A stretch of DNA of 64,000 nt, taken from positions 1-64,000 of the forward strand of contig NZ_JBLXEC010000012.1 of assembly GCF_048263515.1 (NCBI RefSeq), given 5' to 3'. How positions within the stretch are numbered: position 1 is the first letter of the stretch; every line of letters starts with the position of its first letter. The notes beneath the pieces are model-generated. The model saw only the letters and a list, made by a program, of their open reading frames with translations. It searched no databases and was not told the DNA's origin. The DNA comes from Marinovum sp048263515 (GTDB taxonomy: Bacteria; Pseudomonadota; Alphaproteobacteria; Rhodobacterales; Rhodobacteraceae). Position numbers and translations under genes: made by a program. Of this stretch, positions 6,894 through 15,207 are shown piece after piece.

Positions 6894-7984
6894 CCGACGC
6901 CCGCCGCATCGTCATCAAGATCGGCTCGGCGCTGCTGGTGGACCGCACCACCGGCGCGCTCAAGGACGACTGGCTGCGTGCCCTGGCCGAGGATGTGGCC
7001 TGGCTGAAGAGCAAGGCCGACGTGATCCTGGTGTCCTCGGGTTCGATTGCTCTGGGCCGTGGTGCGCTTGGGCTGGGGCTCTCCGAACTGCCGCTGGAGC
7101 AGTCGCAGGCCGCCGCCGCTGTGGGCCAGATCCGCCTGGCGCGGGCCTATGAAGAGGCGCTGGCGCCACATGGGCTGACCACCGCGCAGGTGCTGGTGAC
7201 GCTGGAGGATTCGACCGACCGGCGGCGCTACCTCAACTCGCGCGCCACGCTGGAAACGCTGATCTCGCTCGGTGCGGTGCCGATTGTCAACGAGAACGAC
7301 ACCGTCGCCACCGACGAGATCCGCTATGGCGACAATGACCGCATGGCCGCGCAGATCGCCGCCACCGTCGGGGCCGATGTGCTGGTGCTGCTGTCCGATG
7401 TCGACGGCTTTTACACCGCTAACCCCGCCACCGACCCCGAGGCGCGGCGCTATGACGTGATCGACCTGATCACCCCCGAAATCGAGGCGATGGCCGGTGA
7501 CGCCGGCTCGGGCCTGTCCAAGGGCGGCATGAAGACCAAGCTGATGGCCGCCAAGACCGCCACCGCCGCGGGCTGCGCCATGGCGATCACCCATGGCGAG
7601 ACGCTGCGGCCTCTGCAGGCGTTGAAGAACGGCGCCAATGCCACTTGGTTCACCGCCCATATCGATCCGCAGGCGGCGCGCAAACGCTGGATCGCGGCGA
7701 TGAAACCGCGCGGCGAGGTGGCGCTCGATGCCGGCGCGGTCGAGGCGCTGCAGGCCGGGCGCAGCCTCTTGCCGGCGGGCGTCAGCGGCGTCAGCGGCAC
7801 CTTCGGGCGCGGCGATCCGGTGGCGATCACCGATGGCGCCGGCCACGTGCTGGGTCAGGGGCTGACGCGTTATACCGCCGCCGAGACCCGCACCATCAAG
7901 GGCCACCGCTCCGACGAGATCGAGGCGCTGCTGGGCTACCCAGGCCGGGCGGTGCTGATCCACCGTGATGACATGGCGCTGTGA
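6881..7984 (+). CDS. proB: Glutamate 5-kinase
   Basis: This 367-residue enzyme catalyses the first step of proline synthesis, ATP-dependent phosphorylation of glutamate. The amino-acid-kinase domain covers residues ~1-260, with IKIGSALL near the start, VSSGSIALG, and the substrate loop NENDTVATDEIRYGDND. A PUA domain occupies the last ~95 residues. The start is GTG, inside the end of obgE, giving a 13-base overlap and translational coupling. proA follows after 78 bp. Confidence 0.95.
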   Translation: MATLTDARRIVIKIGSALLVDRTTGALKDDWLRALAEDVAWLKSKADVILVSSGSIALGRGALGLGLSELPLEQSQAAAAVGQIRLARAYEEALAPHGLTTAQVLVTLEDSTDRRRYLNSRATLETLISLGAVPIVNENDTVATDEIRYGDNDRMAAQIAATVGADVLVLLSDVDGFYTANPATDPEARRYDVIDLITPEIEAMAGDAGSGLSKGGMKTKLMAAKTATAAGCAMAITHGETLRPLQALKNGANATWFTAHIDPQAARKRWIAAMKPRGEVALDAGAVEALQAGRSLLPAGVSGVSGTFGRGDPVAITDGAGHVLGQGLTRYTAAETRTIKGHRSDEIEALLGYPGRAVLIHRDDMAL

Positions 7985-7990
7985 TCCGCG

Positions 7991-8028
7991 CTTCTTCTGT
8001 TTGAAAATACCTCCGCCGGAGGCATAAA
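7991..8028. repeat. Short REP-like element between proB and proA
   Basis: CTTCTTCTGTTTGAAAATAC at 7991-8010 matches, on the opposite strand, the tail of the REP-like element at 5718-5780. It is followed by CCTCCGCCGGAGG, a small palindrome. It appears to be a partial or shorter member of the same family. Confidence 0.5.
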
Positions 8029-8062
8029 GTCTCTGGACCCCGGCCCAGCAAAGGCACCCGAC

Positions 8063-9328
8063 ATGAAAGACCTCGCAGACATCCCCGCCCTGATGGCCGA
8101 CATCGGCGCCCGCGCAAAAGCCGCCAGCGCCGAGCTGGCCTATGCCCCGGCCGAGGCCAAGCAGGCCGCGCTGACCGCCGCCGCCGACGCGGTCTGGGCC
8201 GCGCGCGACGCGATCATCGCCGCCAATGCCAAGGACATGGAGTTCGGCCGCGACAAGGGCCTGAGCCCGGCGATGCTTGACCGGCTGATGCTCGACGAGA
8301 CCCGGATCAAGGGGATGGTCGACGGGCTGCGCGCCGTGGCCGAGCAGGACGATCCGGTGGGCGCGGTGCTCGAGGAATGGGACCGGCCCTCGGGGCTGCA
8401 CATCCGCCGGGTGCGCACGCCTCTGGGCGTGGTCGGGGTGATCTACGAGAGCCGCCCCAACGTGACGGCGGATGCCGGCGCGCTCTGCCTCAAGGCGGGC
8501 AATGCAGTGATCCTGCGCGGCGGCTCAGAGAGCTTTCATTCTTCGGGCGCCATCCATGCGGCGATGGTCGAGGGTGTCACCTCGGCCGGGCTGCCGGCAG
8601 ATGCGATCCAGCTGGTGCCGACGCGCGACCGCGCGGCGGTCAGCGAAATGCTGACCATGACCGATTTCATCGACGTCATCGTGCCGCGCGGCGGCAAGGG
8701 GCTGGTGGGTCTGGTGCAGCGCGAGGCGCGGGTGCCGGTCTTTGCCCATCTCGAGGGCATCGTGCACGTTTACCTCGACAAGGACGCCGATCCGGTCAAG
8801 GCGCTCGACGTGGTGCTCAATGCCAAGACCCGGCGCACCGGCATCTGCGGCGCCGCCGAATGCCTGCTGGTGCACCGCGACATCGTCGACACCATCGGAC
8901 AGGGGGTGATCCGCGCGCTGATCGACGCCGGTGTCGAGGTGCGCGCCGACGAACGGCTGCAGAAGATCCCCGGCACCGTGCCGGCAGGCGAGGCCGACTG
9001 GGGCAAGGAATACCTCGATTCGATCCTCGCGGCGCGGGTGGTCGAAGATCTCGACGCGGCGATTGCCCATATCCGGCAGTACAGCTCGAGCCATACTGAA
9101 TGCATCATCACCGAGGATGACGTCGCCGCCGAGCGCTTCTTCCAGCGGGTCGACAGTGCCATCCTGATGCGCAATGCCTCGACCCAGTTCGCCGATGGTG
9201 GCGAATTCGGCATGGGCGGCGAGATCGGCATTGCCACCGGCAAGATGCATGCCCGCGGCCCGGTGGGCGCGGCGCAGCTGACCAGCTTCAAGTATTTGGT
9301 CGAGGGCGAGGGCACCACGCGGCCCTGA
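8063..9328 (+). CDS. proA: Glutamate-5-semialdehyde dehydrogenase (gamma-glutamyl phosphate reductase)
   Basis: This 421-residue enzyme catalyses the NADPH-dependent second step of proline synthesis. It has the aldehyde-dehydrogenase fold and full family length. The catalytic cysteine lies in TGICGAAECLLVH, and the conserved VIYESRPNV and LRGGSESFHS segments are present. It follows proB as in most proteobacteria and is probably cotranscribed with it. A convergent chpT lies 38 bp beyond its stop. Confidence 0.95.
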   Translation: MKDLADIPALMADIGARAKAASAELAYAPAEAKQAALTAAADAVWAARDAIIAANAKDMEFGRDKGLSPAMLDRLMLDETRIKGMVDGLRAVAEQDDPVGAVLEEWDRPSGLHIRRVRTPLGVVGVIYESRPNVTADAGALCLKAGNAVILRGGSESFHSSGAIHAAMVEGVTSAGLPADAIQLVPTRDRAAVSEMLTMTDFIDVIVPRGGKGLVGLVQREARVPVFAHLEGIVHVYLDKDADPVKALDVVLNAKTRRTGICGAAECLLVHRDIVDTIGQGVIRALIDAGVEVRADERLQKIPGTVPAGEADWGKEYLDSILAARVVEDLDAAIAHIRQYSSSHTECIITEDDVAAERFFQRVDSAILMRNASTQFADGGEFGMGGEIGIATGKMHARGPVGAAQLTSFKYLVEGEGTTRP

Positions 9329-9332
9329 CCCG

Positions 9333-9349
9333 GTTCGGGCGCCCGGAAC
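9333..9349. terminator. Possible bidirectional terminator between proA and chpT
   Basis: GTTCGGG and CCGGAAC pair with one mismatch around a short loop in the 38-bp gap between convergent genes, followed by AAAA on the plus strand (U-poor for proA). This is weak evidence. Confidence 0.35.
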
Positions 9350-9366
9350 AAAATCATCGCAGGGCG

Positions 9367-9990
9367 TCAGACCGTGAGGGTCAACCGCCCCGCGGCCTCT
9401 TCGACCTGCGGCTTCCGGCCGATGTCGCGTGCGAGCAGCGGCAGCAGCACGAATTGCACGTGATTGGGCGCAACGACCGGCTCTTCGCTCTCTGGCGCCG
9501 GCGAGCGTGCGATCCGCTCCATCTGCTGCCAATGTGCCGGGTCGGGCACCACGCGTTCGGCCAGGCCGGTGACCGACCAATGACCGGGCTGGTATTCGAT
9601 GCAGATCTCGCCGCCGCGCGGCAGCGCCGCCTCGACACATTGCATGGCCAGAAGCGCCAGTTGCACCTCGCGCCGGGGCAGGTCGCCGCCGGGGCTCCAG
9701 TCATAAGACACCCGGCCGGCATCGCTCAGCGCCTGCAGCACCATCAGGATCTCGTTGCGCGAGACCAGCGCATTGTCCGAGGCCGCGCCGAAGGCGATGC
9801 GAAAGAACCGGATGCGCGCGCTGGCATATTCGCAGCTGTCGGTCACCAGCGCCAGTTCCGGCCCGCCGCTCTTGGCGCCGCCCAGCGACATGAGCTCGAG
9901 CCCGTTGGCAATCGCGCCCACCGGCGAGATCAGATCGTGACAGATGCGCGAGGCTATCAGTGAGGCAAGCTTTGCCGTATAGGGGATCAT
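9367..9990 (-). CDS. chpT: Histidine phosphotransferase ChpT
   Basis: This is a 207-residue protein. The N-terminal helix carries ASRICHDLISPVGAIANGLE, with the phosphoacceptor His18 followed by Asp, as in ChpT. The rest resembles a degenerate histidine-kinase ATPase domain. In alphaproteobacteria ChpT relays phosphate from CckA to CtrA and CpdR, controlling the cell cycle, motility or gene-transfer agents. ATG 9990 has GGAGG six bases upstream; the longer frame to 10098 runs into the divergent gene. Only 24 bp separate its start from the DUF3553 gene. Confidence 0.85.
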   Translation of the reverse strand: MIPYTAKLASLIASRICHDLISPVGAIANGLELMSLGGAKSGGPELALVTDSCEYASARIRFFRIAFGAASDNALVSRNEILMVLQALSDAGRVSYDWSPGGDLPRREVQLALLAMQCVEAALPRGGEICIEYQPGHWSVTGLAERVVPDPAHWQQMERIARSPAPESEEPVVAPNHVQFVLLPLLARDIGRKPQVEEAAGRLTLTV

Positions 9991-9996
9991 CTTTAT

Positions 9997-10006
9997 CCTC
10001 CGGAGG
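9997..10006. promoter_or_regulatory. Palindromic Shine-Dalgarno shared by two divergent genes
   Basis: CCTCCGGAGG is a perfect palindrome. Read on the minus strand its GGAGG lies six bases before the chpT ATG (9990). Read on the plus strand its GGAGG lies eight bases before the DUF3553 ATG (10015). With only 24 bp between start codons, each promoter must lie inside the opposite gene or both genes must be on overlapping transcripts. Confidence 0.75.
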
Positions 10007-10014
10007 TGCGACGG

Positions 10015-10197
10015 ATGACCGACATGAATGCCTTGCTGGAACCGGGAAACCTGGTGCGGCACCCGGATCGGCCGGATTGGGGGGTCGGGCAGGTCCAATC
10101 GAATATCGCAGGCAAGATAACAGTGAATTTCCGTGAAGCGGGCAAGGTTGTAATCGATGGCAACAGGATCGCGCTTGACCCCGTCTTCGAAGGCTAG
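10015..10197 (+). CDS. DUF3553 domain small protein
   Basis: This 60-residue protein has the DUF3553 pattern: LLEPGNLVRHPDRPDWGVGQ, then GKITVNFREAGKVVI and a final LDPVFE. This is a small beta-rich SH3/CarD-like fold in my reading. Its function is unknown. It is transcribed divergently from chpT with a shared palindromic ribosome binding site. A GTG start nine bases upstream is possible but would overlap the GGAGG. Confidence 0.75.
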   Translation: MTDMNALLEPGNLVRHPDRPDWGVGQVQSNIAGKITVNFREAGKVVIDGNRIALDPVFEG

Positions 10198-10317
10198 GCT
10201 AAGCGCGCTTTGGTTAACAGCCTCTTAAGCGCGGCGCGGCAAGGCCCGGCAGTACGTTGTCATTGCGCCCGGGCCGCAGTATCAACCGCGCAAGAGCCAA
10301 GGCAAAGCGGGACGATC

Positions 10318-11085
10318 ATGAGCACACCGGAGTTTTCCGTCAGGCTTGCCCGAAGCGAGGACGAAATCCGCGCGGCCCAGGCCCTGCGCTACCAGGTCTT
10401 TGTCGAAGAGCTGGGCGGCGGCGGCGCCATGGTCGACCATGGCGCGCGGCTCGAAAGGGACAGGTTCGACCCCTATTTCGACCACCTGCTGCTGTATGAC
10501 ACCGCCCGCGAAGCTGCGCCGGTGGTGGGCGTCTACCGGGTGCTGCGCGATGATCAGGCGGCGGCGATGGGGCAGTTCTATTCCGACGAGGAATACGACC
10601 TCGGCCCGCTGCGCGCCTCTGGCCGGCGGCTGATGGAGCTGGGGCGGTCCTGCCTGCACCCCGACTATCGCGGCGGGGCGGCAATGTTCCACCTCTGGCA
10701 GGCGCTGGCGGAATACGTCGAGGAGCATGCCATCGAGGTGCTGTTCGGCGTGGCCAGCTTCCACGGCACCGACGCCAAGGCGCTGGCGCAGCCGCTGTCC
10801 TCGCTCTACCACAACCATCTGGCGCCGGAAGAGCTGCGGGTCAGGGCGCGGCCTGCGCAGTACCAGCACATGGACCTGCTGCCGCCGGATCAAATCGACC
10901 GCAAACAGGCGATGCTGCAGACCCCGGCGCTGATCAAGGCCTACCTGCGGCTCGGTGGCATGGTGGGCGAGGGGGCCTGGATCGACCATGCCTTCAACAC
11001 CACCGATGTCTGCCTGGTGATGGACACCGCCAGGATGAACGCCAAGCAGCGCCAGATCTACGCCAGCACCGGGGCGCGGCGATGA
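10318..11085 (+). CDS. olsB: Ornithine-acyl-[ACP] N-acyltransferase OlsB-like
   Basis: This is a 255-residue GNAT-fold acyltransferase. OlsB adds a 3-hydroxyacyl chain from ACP to the alpha-amino group of ornithine, giving lyso-ornithine lipid. It shows ALRYQVFVEELGG near the N-terminus, ELGRSCLHPDYRGGAAM at the CoA/ACP-binding turn, and LFGVASFHGTD. The start ATG 10318 opens the family's usual N-terminus; the upstream extension has no support. The stop overlaps the start of olsA (ATGA). A paralogue lies at 50019-50750. Confidence 0.85.
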   Translation: MSTPEFSVRLARSEDEIRAAQALRYQVFVEELGGGGAMVDHGARLERDRFDPYFDHLLLYDTAREAAPVVGVYRVLRDDQAAAMGQFYSDEEYDLGPLRASGRRLMELGRSCLHPDYRGGAAMFHLWQALAEYVEEHAIEVLFGVASFHGTDAKALAQPLSSLYHNHLAPEELRVRARPAQYQHMDLLPPDQIDRKQAMLQTPALIKAYLRLGGMVGEGAWIDHAFNTTDVCLVMDTARMNAKQRQIYASTGARR

Positions 11086-11918
11086 CCCCGACCTGGAGCG
11101 GCGACGGCCCGCCGCCCGAGCTCGCCCGGCCCACGGGCCTGCGCGACTGGCTGCGGGTGGCGCGCCGCGGCGTGCCGATCCTGCTGCTGCTTGGCTTCGG
11201 GCTGGCGCTGCTGATGCTGGTGCGGCTGGTGGAATGGCCGCTTTTCGGCAAGCGGCGGCCGGTCACGCCCTATATCACCGTGGTGGTCTGCCGCGGGGTG
11301 CTGCGGCTGCTGGGACTGCGCCACCAGTTGCACGGCACGCCGATGCGCGACCATGGCGCCTTTGTCGCCAACCATGCCTCCTGGCTTGATATCTTCGTGC
11401 TGAATGCGGCGCGGGATGTCTATTTCGTCTCCAAGGCGGAAGTGGCGCGCTGGCCGGGCATCGGCCTTCTGGCGCGGGCCACCGGCACGGTCTTCATCTC
11501 GCGCGACCGGCGCGAGGCGCGGGCCCAGACCGAGCTGTTCCGCAGCCGGCTGAGGGGGCGGCATCACCTCTTGTTCTTTCCCGAGGGCACCTCGACCGAC
11601 GGGCGGCGGGTGCTGGCCTTCAAGCCCACGCTCTTTGCCGCCTGTTTCGACCCGGCGCTGCGCGAGGCGCTGTTCATCCAGCCGGTGACGGTGATCTATC
11701 GCGCGCCAGAGGGCGCCGATCCGCGGTTCTACGGCTGGTGGGGCGAAATGTCCTTTGGCGAGCACATGCTGGCGATGCTGGTGGCGCGGCGGCACGGGGC
11801 GGCAGAGGTGATCTTTCATCCGGCCCTGAAGGTTGCGGACTTCGAGGACCGCAAGACCCTGGCGCGCAGGCTGGAAGAGACGGTGCGCGGGGCGCATGCG
11901 GCGGGGTTGGCGCGCTAG
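11082..11918 (+). CDS. olsA: Lyso-ornithine lipid acyltransferase OlsA (PlsC-like)
   Basis: This is a 278-residue 1-acyl-glycerol-phosphate-acyltransferase-family protein. It has a transmembrane segment at ~31-50, the acyltransferase HX4D motif as H98-ASWL-D103, and FPEGTST at 166-172. With OlsB upstream it should add the second acyl chain to lyso-ornithine lipid, a phosphorus-free membrane lipid common in this group and often induced by phosphate limitation. Its start overlaps the olsB stop by four bases. Confidence 0.87.
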   Translation: MTPTWSGDGPPPELARPTGLRDWLRVARRGVPILLLLGFGLALLMLVRLVEWPLFGKRRPVTPYITVVVCRGVLRLLGLRHQLHGTPMRDHGAFVANHASWLDIFVLNAARDVYFVSKAEVARWPGIGLLARATGTVFISRDRREARAQTELFRSRLRGRHHLLFFPEGTSTDGRRVLAFKPTLFAACFDPALREALFIQPVTVIYRAPEGADPRFYGWWGEMSFGEHMLAMLVARRHGAAEVIFHPALKVADFEDRKTLARRLEETVRGAHAAGLAR

Positions 11919-11976
11919 GGGGGATGTGCCCCGCCGCTGCAAAAATGAGGGCTGCGCCCGCAGGTTTGTTTGATGT

Positions 11977-12040
11977 GGGGGGCTCTGCCCCCGTCCTCGC
12001 AGGCGAGGACTCCCCCGAGGGTATTTTCGGCAAGAGGAAG
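11977..12040. repeat. REP-like palindromic element, copy B
   Basis: GGGGGGCTCTGCCCCC and CCTCGCAGGCGAGG hairpins are followed by CCCCCGAGGGTATTTTCGGC. It is nearly identical to the elements at 5718-5780 and 21057-21119. It fills the gap between olsA and the convergent ThiE-like gene. Confidence 0.75.
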
Positions 12041-12063
12041 TTGGGGGGGGCCTGCCTTGGGGG

Positions 12064-12684
12064 TCAGGCCTGCATGGCGTTCAGGAAGGTGCGGGCCTGG
12101 GCGGCGGGGTCTTCGGCGCTCCAGATCTCTTCGCCGAGACCGAAGAAATCGGTGACGGGGGAGAGGTCGCGGATCAGCGCCTCGTCGAGGGCGCCTTCGG
12201 CCACCACCGGCAGTTCGATCATCTGCGACCACCAGTCGAAAAGCTCGCGTTCGGCCAGGGCGCCGTCGCCGAGGCTGCTGGCACCCACCGGGCCGAAGCA
12301 GACGTAATCGGCGCCGGCCTCGCCGCCCGACATGCCGTCGTGACGCGAGGTGGCGGCGTGCAGGCCGACGATGGCATCCTCGCCCAGGGTCTTGCGGGCG
12401 GCGCGGACGCTGTGGGCCTCCTTGAGGTGGACGCCGTCGAGGCCCAGCCGTTCCGACAGCAGCACGTGGGATTCGATCACCAGCGCGATGTCGCGGCGGT
12501 GGGTGATCTCGCGCAAGAGGTCGGCGGCGCGGGCAATGCGGTCTTCGTCGTGGCTGGCCATGGCCAGACGCAGGCAGGCCACGGGCACGGCATCAAGAAC
12601 CGTCTCCAACTCCTTGCCAAAGCTTGACAATTCAAAGCTGGCTGGCGTGATCAGGTAGATTTGCGGGTGCTCGATCTCGGCCAT
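12064..12684 (-). CDS. Thiamine-phosphate-synthase-family protein (ThiE/TenI-like)
   Basis: This is a 206-residue TIM-barrel protein. It opens with PQIYLITPASFE, contains GLDGVHLKEAHSVRAARK, IVGLHAATSRHDG and GADYVCFGPV, which follow the strand order of ThiE/TenI. The catalytic set of true ThiE is changed: the usual HxGQ is HLKE and the SxH of IGxSTH is replaced by GLHAATSRH. A TenI-like or divergent role is therefore possible. ATG 12684 has GGAG six bases upstream; the ATG at 12696 has none. No thi genes are adjacent. Confidence 0.75.
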   Translation of the reverse strand: MAEIEHPQIYLITPASFELSSFGKELETVLDAVPVACLRLAMASHDEDRIARAADLLREITHRRDIALVIESHVLLSERLGLDGVHLKEAHSVRAARKTLGEDAIVGLHAATSRHDGMSGGEAGADYVCFGPVGASSLGDGALAERELFDWWSQMIELPVVAEGALDEALIRDLSPVTDFFGLGEEIWSAEDPAAQARTFLNAMQA

Positions 12685-12760
12685 TTCGGGCTCCATTCAG
12701 GTGGCTGCGCCTCCTATAGCGACAAATTTCGGGAATGGCTATCTCTGGCGGCGCCCGCGC

Positions 12761-13105
12761 CTATTTCGGCGGCAGCGCGTCGACGAAGTCGAGCGCCAGC
12801 GCCATCAGACCCTGTCTGGTGGCATCGCGGTCGAGGTCGTCTTCGTAGAGCTCGATCATTCCGCCCATCGGCCGGCCGGTAAAGGCCATGGGTTGCGCGC
12901 CTTCAAGCGCGAGAGCCCGGTCGGCATTGTCCTTGCCCACCCGGTACATCAGCCCGCGCTTGTGCACGCCGCAGAGCATGTTGCCGTTGAGCATGAAGCA
13001 GAGCCCGCCGAACATCCTGCGCTCCGACAGTTCCGCCACGCGAGGGCCGAGCGCCTCGCCCATGTCCTCGCGCAGCAGGGTCTCGTGTCCGGGATCATAG
13101 GCCAT
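12761..13105 (-). CDS. TfoX N-terminal domain protein
   Basis: This 114-residue protein matches the TfoX/Sxy N-terminal domain alone, with ERRMFGGLCFMLNGNMLCGV near residues 28-47 and GRPMGGMIELYEDD later. Full TfoX controls competence in gammaproteobacteria; single-domain forms like this are common in alphaproteobacteria with no proven role. It is divergent from the trmJ-like gene, with 111 bp between starts. Confidence 0.85.
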   Translation of the reverse strand: MAYDPGHETLLREDMGEALGPRVAELSERRMFGGLCFMLNGNMLCGVHKRGLMYRVGKDNADRALALEGAQPMAFTGRPMGGMIELYEDDLDRDATRQGLMALALDFVDALPPK

Positions 13106-13216
13106 TGTCAGCGCTCCTCGCGGGCCGGCGGCAGAGGTGCCGTCGCGGGGCAGTTTATCGGCCAGGATGCAGCAGGGGAATTGCGCTTTTGCCGCCGGGA
13201 CCGTAACAGGGCGGCC

Positions 13217-13987
13217 ATGAGTGAGACCAACAGATACCGCCCGCAGCCCGCCATGGTGCTTGTCCGCCCGCAGATGGGTGAAAACATCGGTGGCGCCGCG
13301 CGCGCGATGTGGAATTTCGGCCTCGACCGCATGCGCGTCGTGGCCCCCCGCGACGGCTGGCCCAACCAGAAGGCGGTTGCCATGGCATCGGGTGCCGGGC
13401 GGCTCCTGGACGAGGCCGGGCATTTCGCCAGCACCGCCGAGGCGGTGGGCGATTGTTCCTTTGTCTTTGCCACCACGGCGCGGCAGCGCGGGCTGACCAA
13501 GCCGGTGGTGAGCCCGGAACGCGCCATGCAGATGGCTGCCGAGAAGATCGCCGCCGGCGAGCGGGTTGCGGTGCTTTTCGGGCCGGAACGGGCCGGGCTC
13601 GAGAACGACGACATTGCGCTCGCCAATGCCATCATTTCGGTGCCGGTGAACCCCGAGTTCGCCTCGCTCAACCTCGCGCAATGCGTGCTGCTGACCGCCT
13701 ATGAATGGCGCCGCGCCAGCGAAGAGATCACCCATGAGACCGTCGAGATGGCCAAGACCGACTGGGCCTCGGCGATCGAGATGGACAAGCTGGCCGAGCA
13801 TTACGAGGACCGGCTGCAGGAGGCCGGCTTCTTCTTTCCCGAGACCAAGGCCGAGGGCATGAAGATCAACCTGCGCAACCTCTGGTCGCGGATGCGGCTG
13901 ACTCGGGCGGATGTTCAGATGCTGCATGGCATCATGCGCCAGATGGTGCGCTGGAAAGAGACCGCCGAGCGCTCGAAGCCCGAGTGA
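13217..13987 (+). CDS. trmJ: SpoU-family RNA methyltransferase (TrmJ-like)
   Basis: This is a 256-residue SPOUT methyltransferase. Motif 1 is RPQMGENIGGAARAMWNFG, motif 2 VLFGPERAGLEND, and motif 3 VPVNPEFASLNLAQCVLL, which form the knotted SAM site. TrmJ methylates the 2'-O of tRNA position 32. The C-terminal ~90 residues match the extension of TrmJ. The conserved N-terminus starts at ATG 13217; the frame is open far upstream but without homology. ctaA follows after 71 bp. Confidence 0.85.
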   Translation: MSETNRYRPQPAMVLVRPQMGENIGGAARAMWNFGLDRMRVVAPRDGWPNQKAVAMASGAGRLLDEAGHFASTAEAVGDCSFVFATTARQRGLTKPVVSPERAMQMAAEKIAAGERVAVLFGPERAGLENDDIALANAIISVPVNPEFASLNLAQCVLLTAYEWRRASEEITHETVEMAKTDWASAIEMDKLAEHYEDRLQEAGFFFPETKAEGMKINLRNLWSRMRLTRADVQMLHGIMRQMVRWKETAERSKPE

Positions 13988-14058
13988 TCCCTGCGGCATT
14001 CGGCGGCGCTTGAAGCCCCCGGAGGGCTTGACTACTGTCCGCCCAAACGGAGAGGCCC

Positions 14059-15207
14059 ATGGCAGAGAAACGCAAATTGTTCGAAGAGGTGGGCGAGAGC
14101 AAGCGCCCGGACACCCCGGCCCGCACCGGCATGATCGACAGCGGCCGCCGCGGCGCGCGCGGCGCGATCCGGGCCTGGCTGATGGTGCTGTTCGCGCTGG
14201 TGGTGGCGATGATCCTGGTGGGCGGTCTGACCCGGTTGACCGATTCAGGCCTGTCGATCACCGAGTGGAAGCCGGTGACCGGCGCGCTGCCGCCGATGTC
14301 AGAGGCCGCCTGGACGGAAGAGTTCGACAAGTACAAGGCGATCCCTGAATACCAGTTGCAGAACAAGGGGATGACCCTTTCGGAATTCAAGGTCATCTAC
14401 TGGTGGGAATGGGGTCACCGCCAGCTGGGTCGCTTTGTCGGGCTGGTCTGGGGCTTCGGCTTCCTGGGCTTCCTGGCGCTTGGAAAGATCCCGCCGGGCT
14501 GGACCGGGCGGTTGCTGATCCCCGGCGGGCTGGGCGGCATTCAGGGGGCTGTCGGCTGGTGGATGGTGTCTTCGGGGCTGACCGGCACCATGCTCGACGT
14601 GGCGAGCTATCGGCTGGCGACGCACCTGGGGCTGGCCTTTGTCATTCTGGGCGTGCTGAGCTGGTTCATCTTCCTGCTGGGCTGCGAGGAACGCGAGCTG
14701 ATGCAGTGCCGGCGCAATCGCGAGGCCAAGCTGTTTCGCATGTCGACCGGGCTGATGCATTTCGCGCTGCTGCAGATCCTGATCGGGGCGCTGGTGGCCG
14801 GCATCGACGCCGGGCGGAATTACACCGATTGGCCGCTGATGGCCGGTGGGTTCTTTCCGCCGTTCCCCTTCGAGATCGAGCCGCTCTGGCGCAACTTCTT
14901 TGAAAACGACGGGCTGGTGCAGTTCATGCACCGGATGGCGGGCTATCTGCTGGCGATCTTCGGCGTGGTGGTCTGGCTGCGGGCGCGCAAGTCGCCCAAT
15001 GGCAAGACCCGCTTTGCCTTCAACGCCGTGCTGGCGATGATGGCGCTGCAGGTGGTTCTGGGCGTGGTGACGGTGCTTTATTCCGCGCAGCTGCATATCG
15101 CGATCACGCACCAGCTGGGCGCCGTGGCGCTCTGGGTGCTGATCCTGCGGGCGCGCTTCATTGCCGGCTATCCCACGGCCGACAGCATTCGGGGGTCGGT
15201 GAGATGA
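14059..15207 (+). CDS. ctaA: Heme A synthase (COX15/CtaA)
   Basis: This is a 382-residue inner-membrane protein that oxidises heme O to heme A for aa3-type cytochrome oxidase. About eight transmembrane helices are visible. Conserved heme-ligand regions are EWGHRQLGR, ATHLGLAF, QFMHRMAGY and ITHQLGAVALW. LVGGLTRLTDSGLSITEWKP in the first loop is diagnostic of the alphaproteobacterial type 2 enzyme. Its stop overlaps the start of the next gene by four bases. Confidence 0.95.
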   Translation: MAEKRKLFEEVGESKRPDTPARTGMIDSGRRGARGAIRAWLMVLFALVVAMILVGGLTRLTDSGLSITEWKPVTGALPPMSEAAWTEEFDKYKAIPEYQLQNKGMTLSEFKVIYWWEWGHRQLGRFVGLVWGFGFLGFLALGKIPPGWTGRLLIPGGLGGIQGAVGWWMVSSGLTGTMLDVASYRLATHLGLAFVILGVLSWFIFLLGCEERELMQCRRNREAKLFRMSTGLMHFALLQILIGALVAGIDAGRNYTDWPLMAGGFFPPFPFEIEPLWRNFFENDGLVQFMHRMAGYLLAIFGVVVWLRARKSPNGKTRFAFNAVLAMMALQVVLGVVTVLYSAQLHIAITHQLGAVALWVLILRARFIAGYPTADSIRGSVR

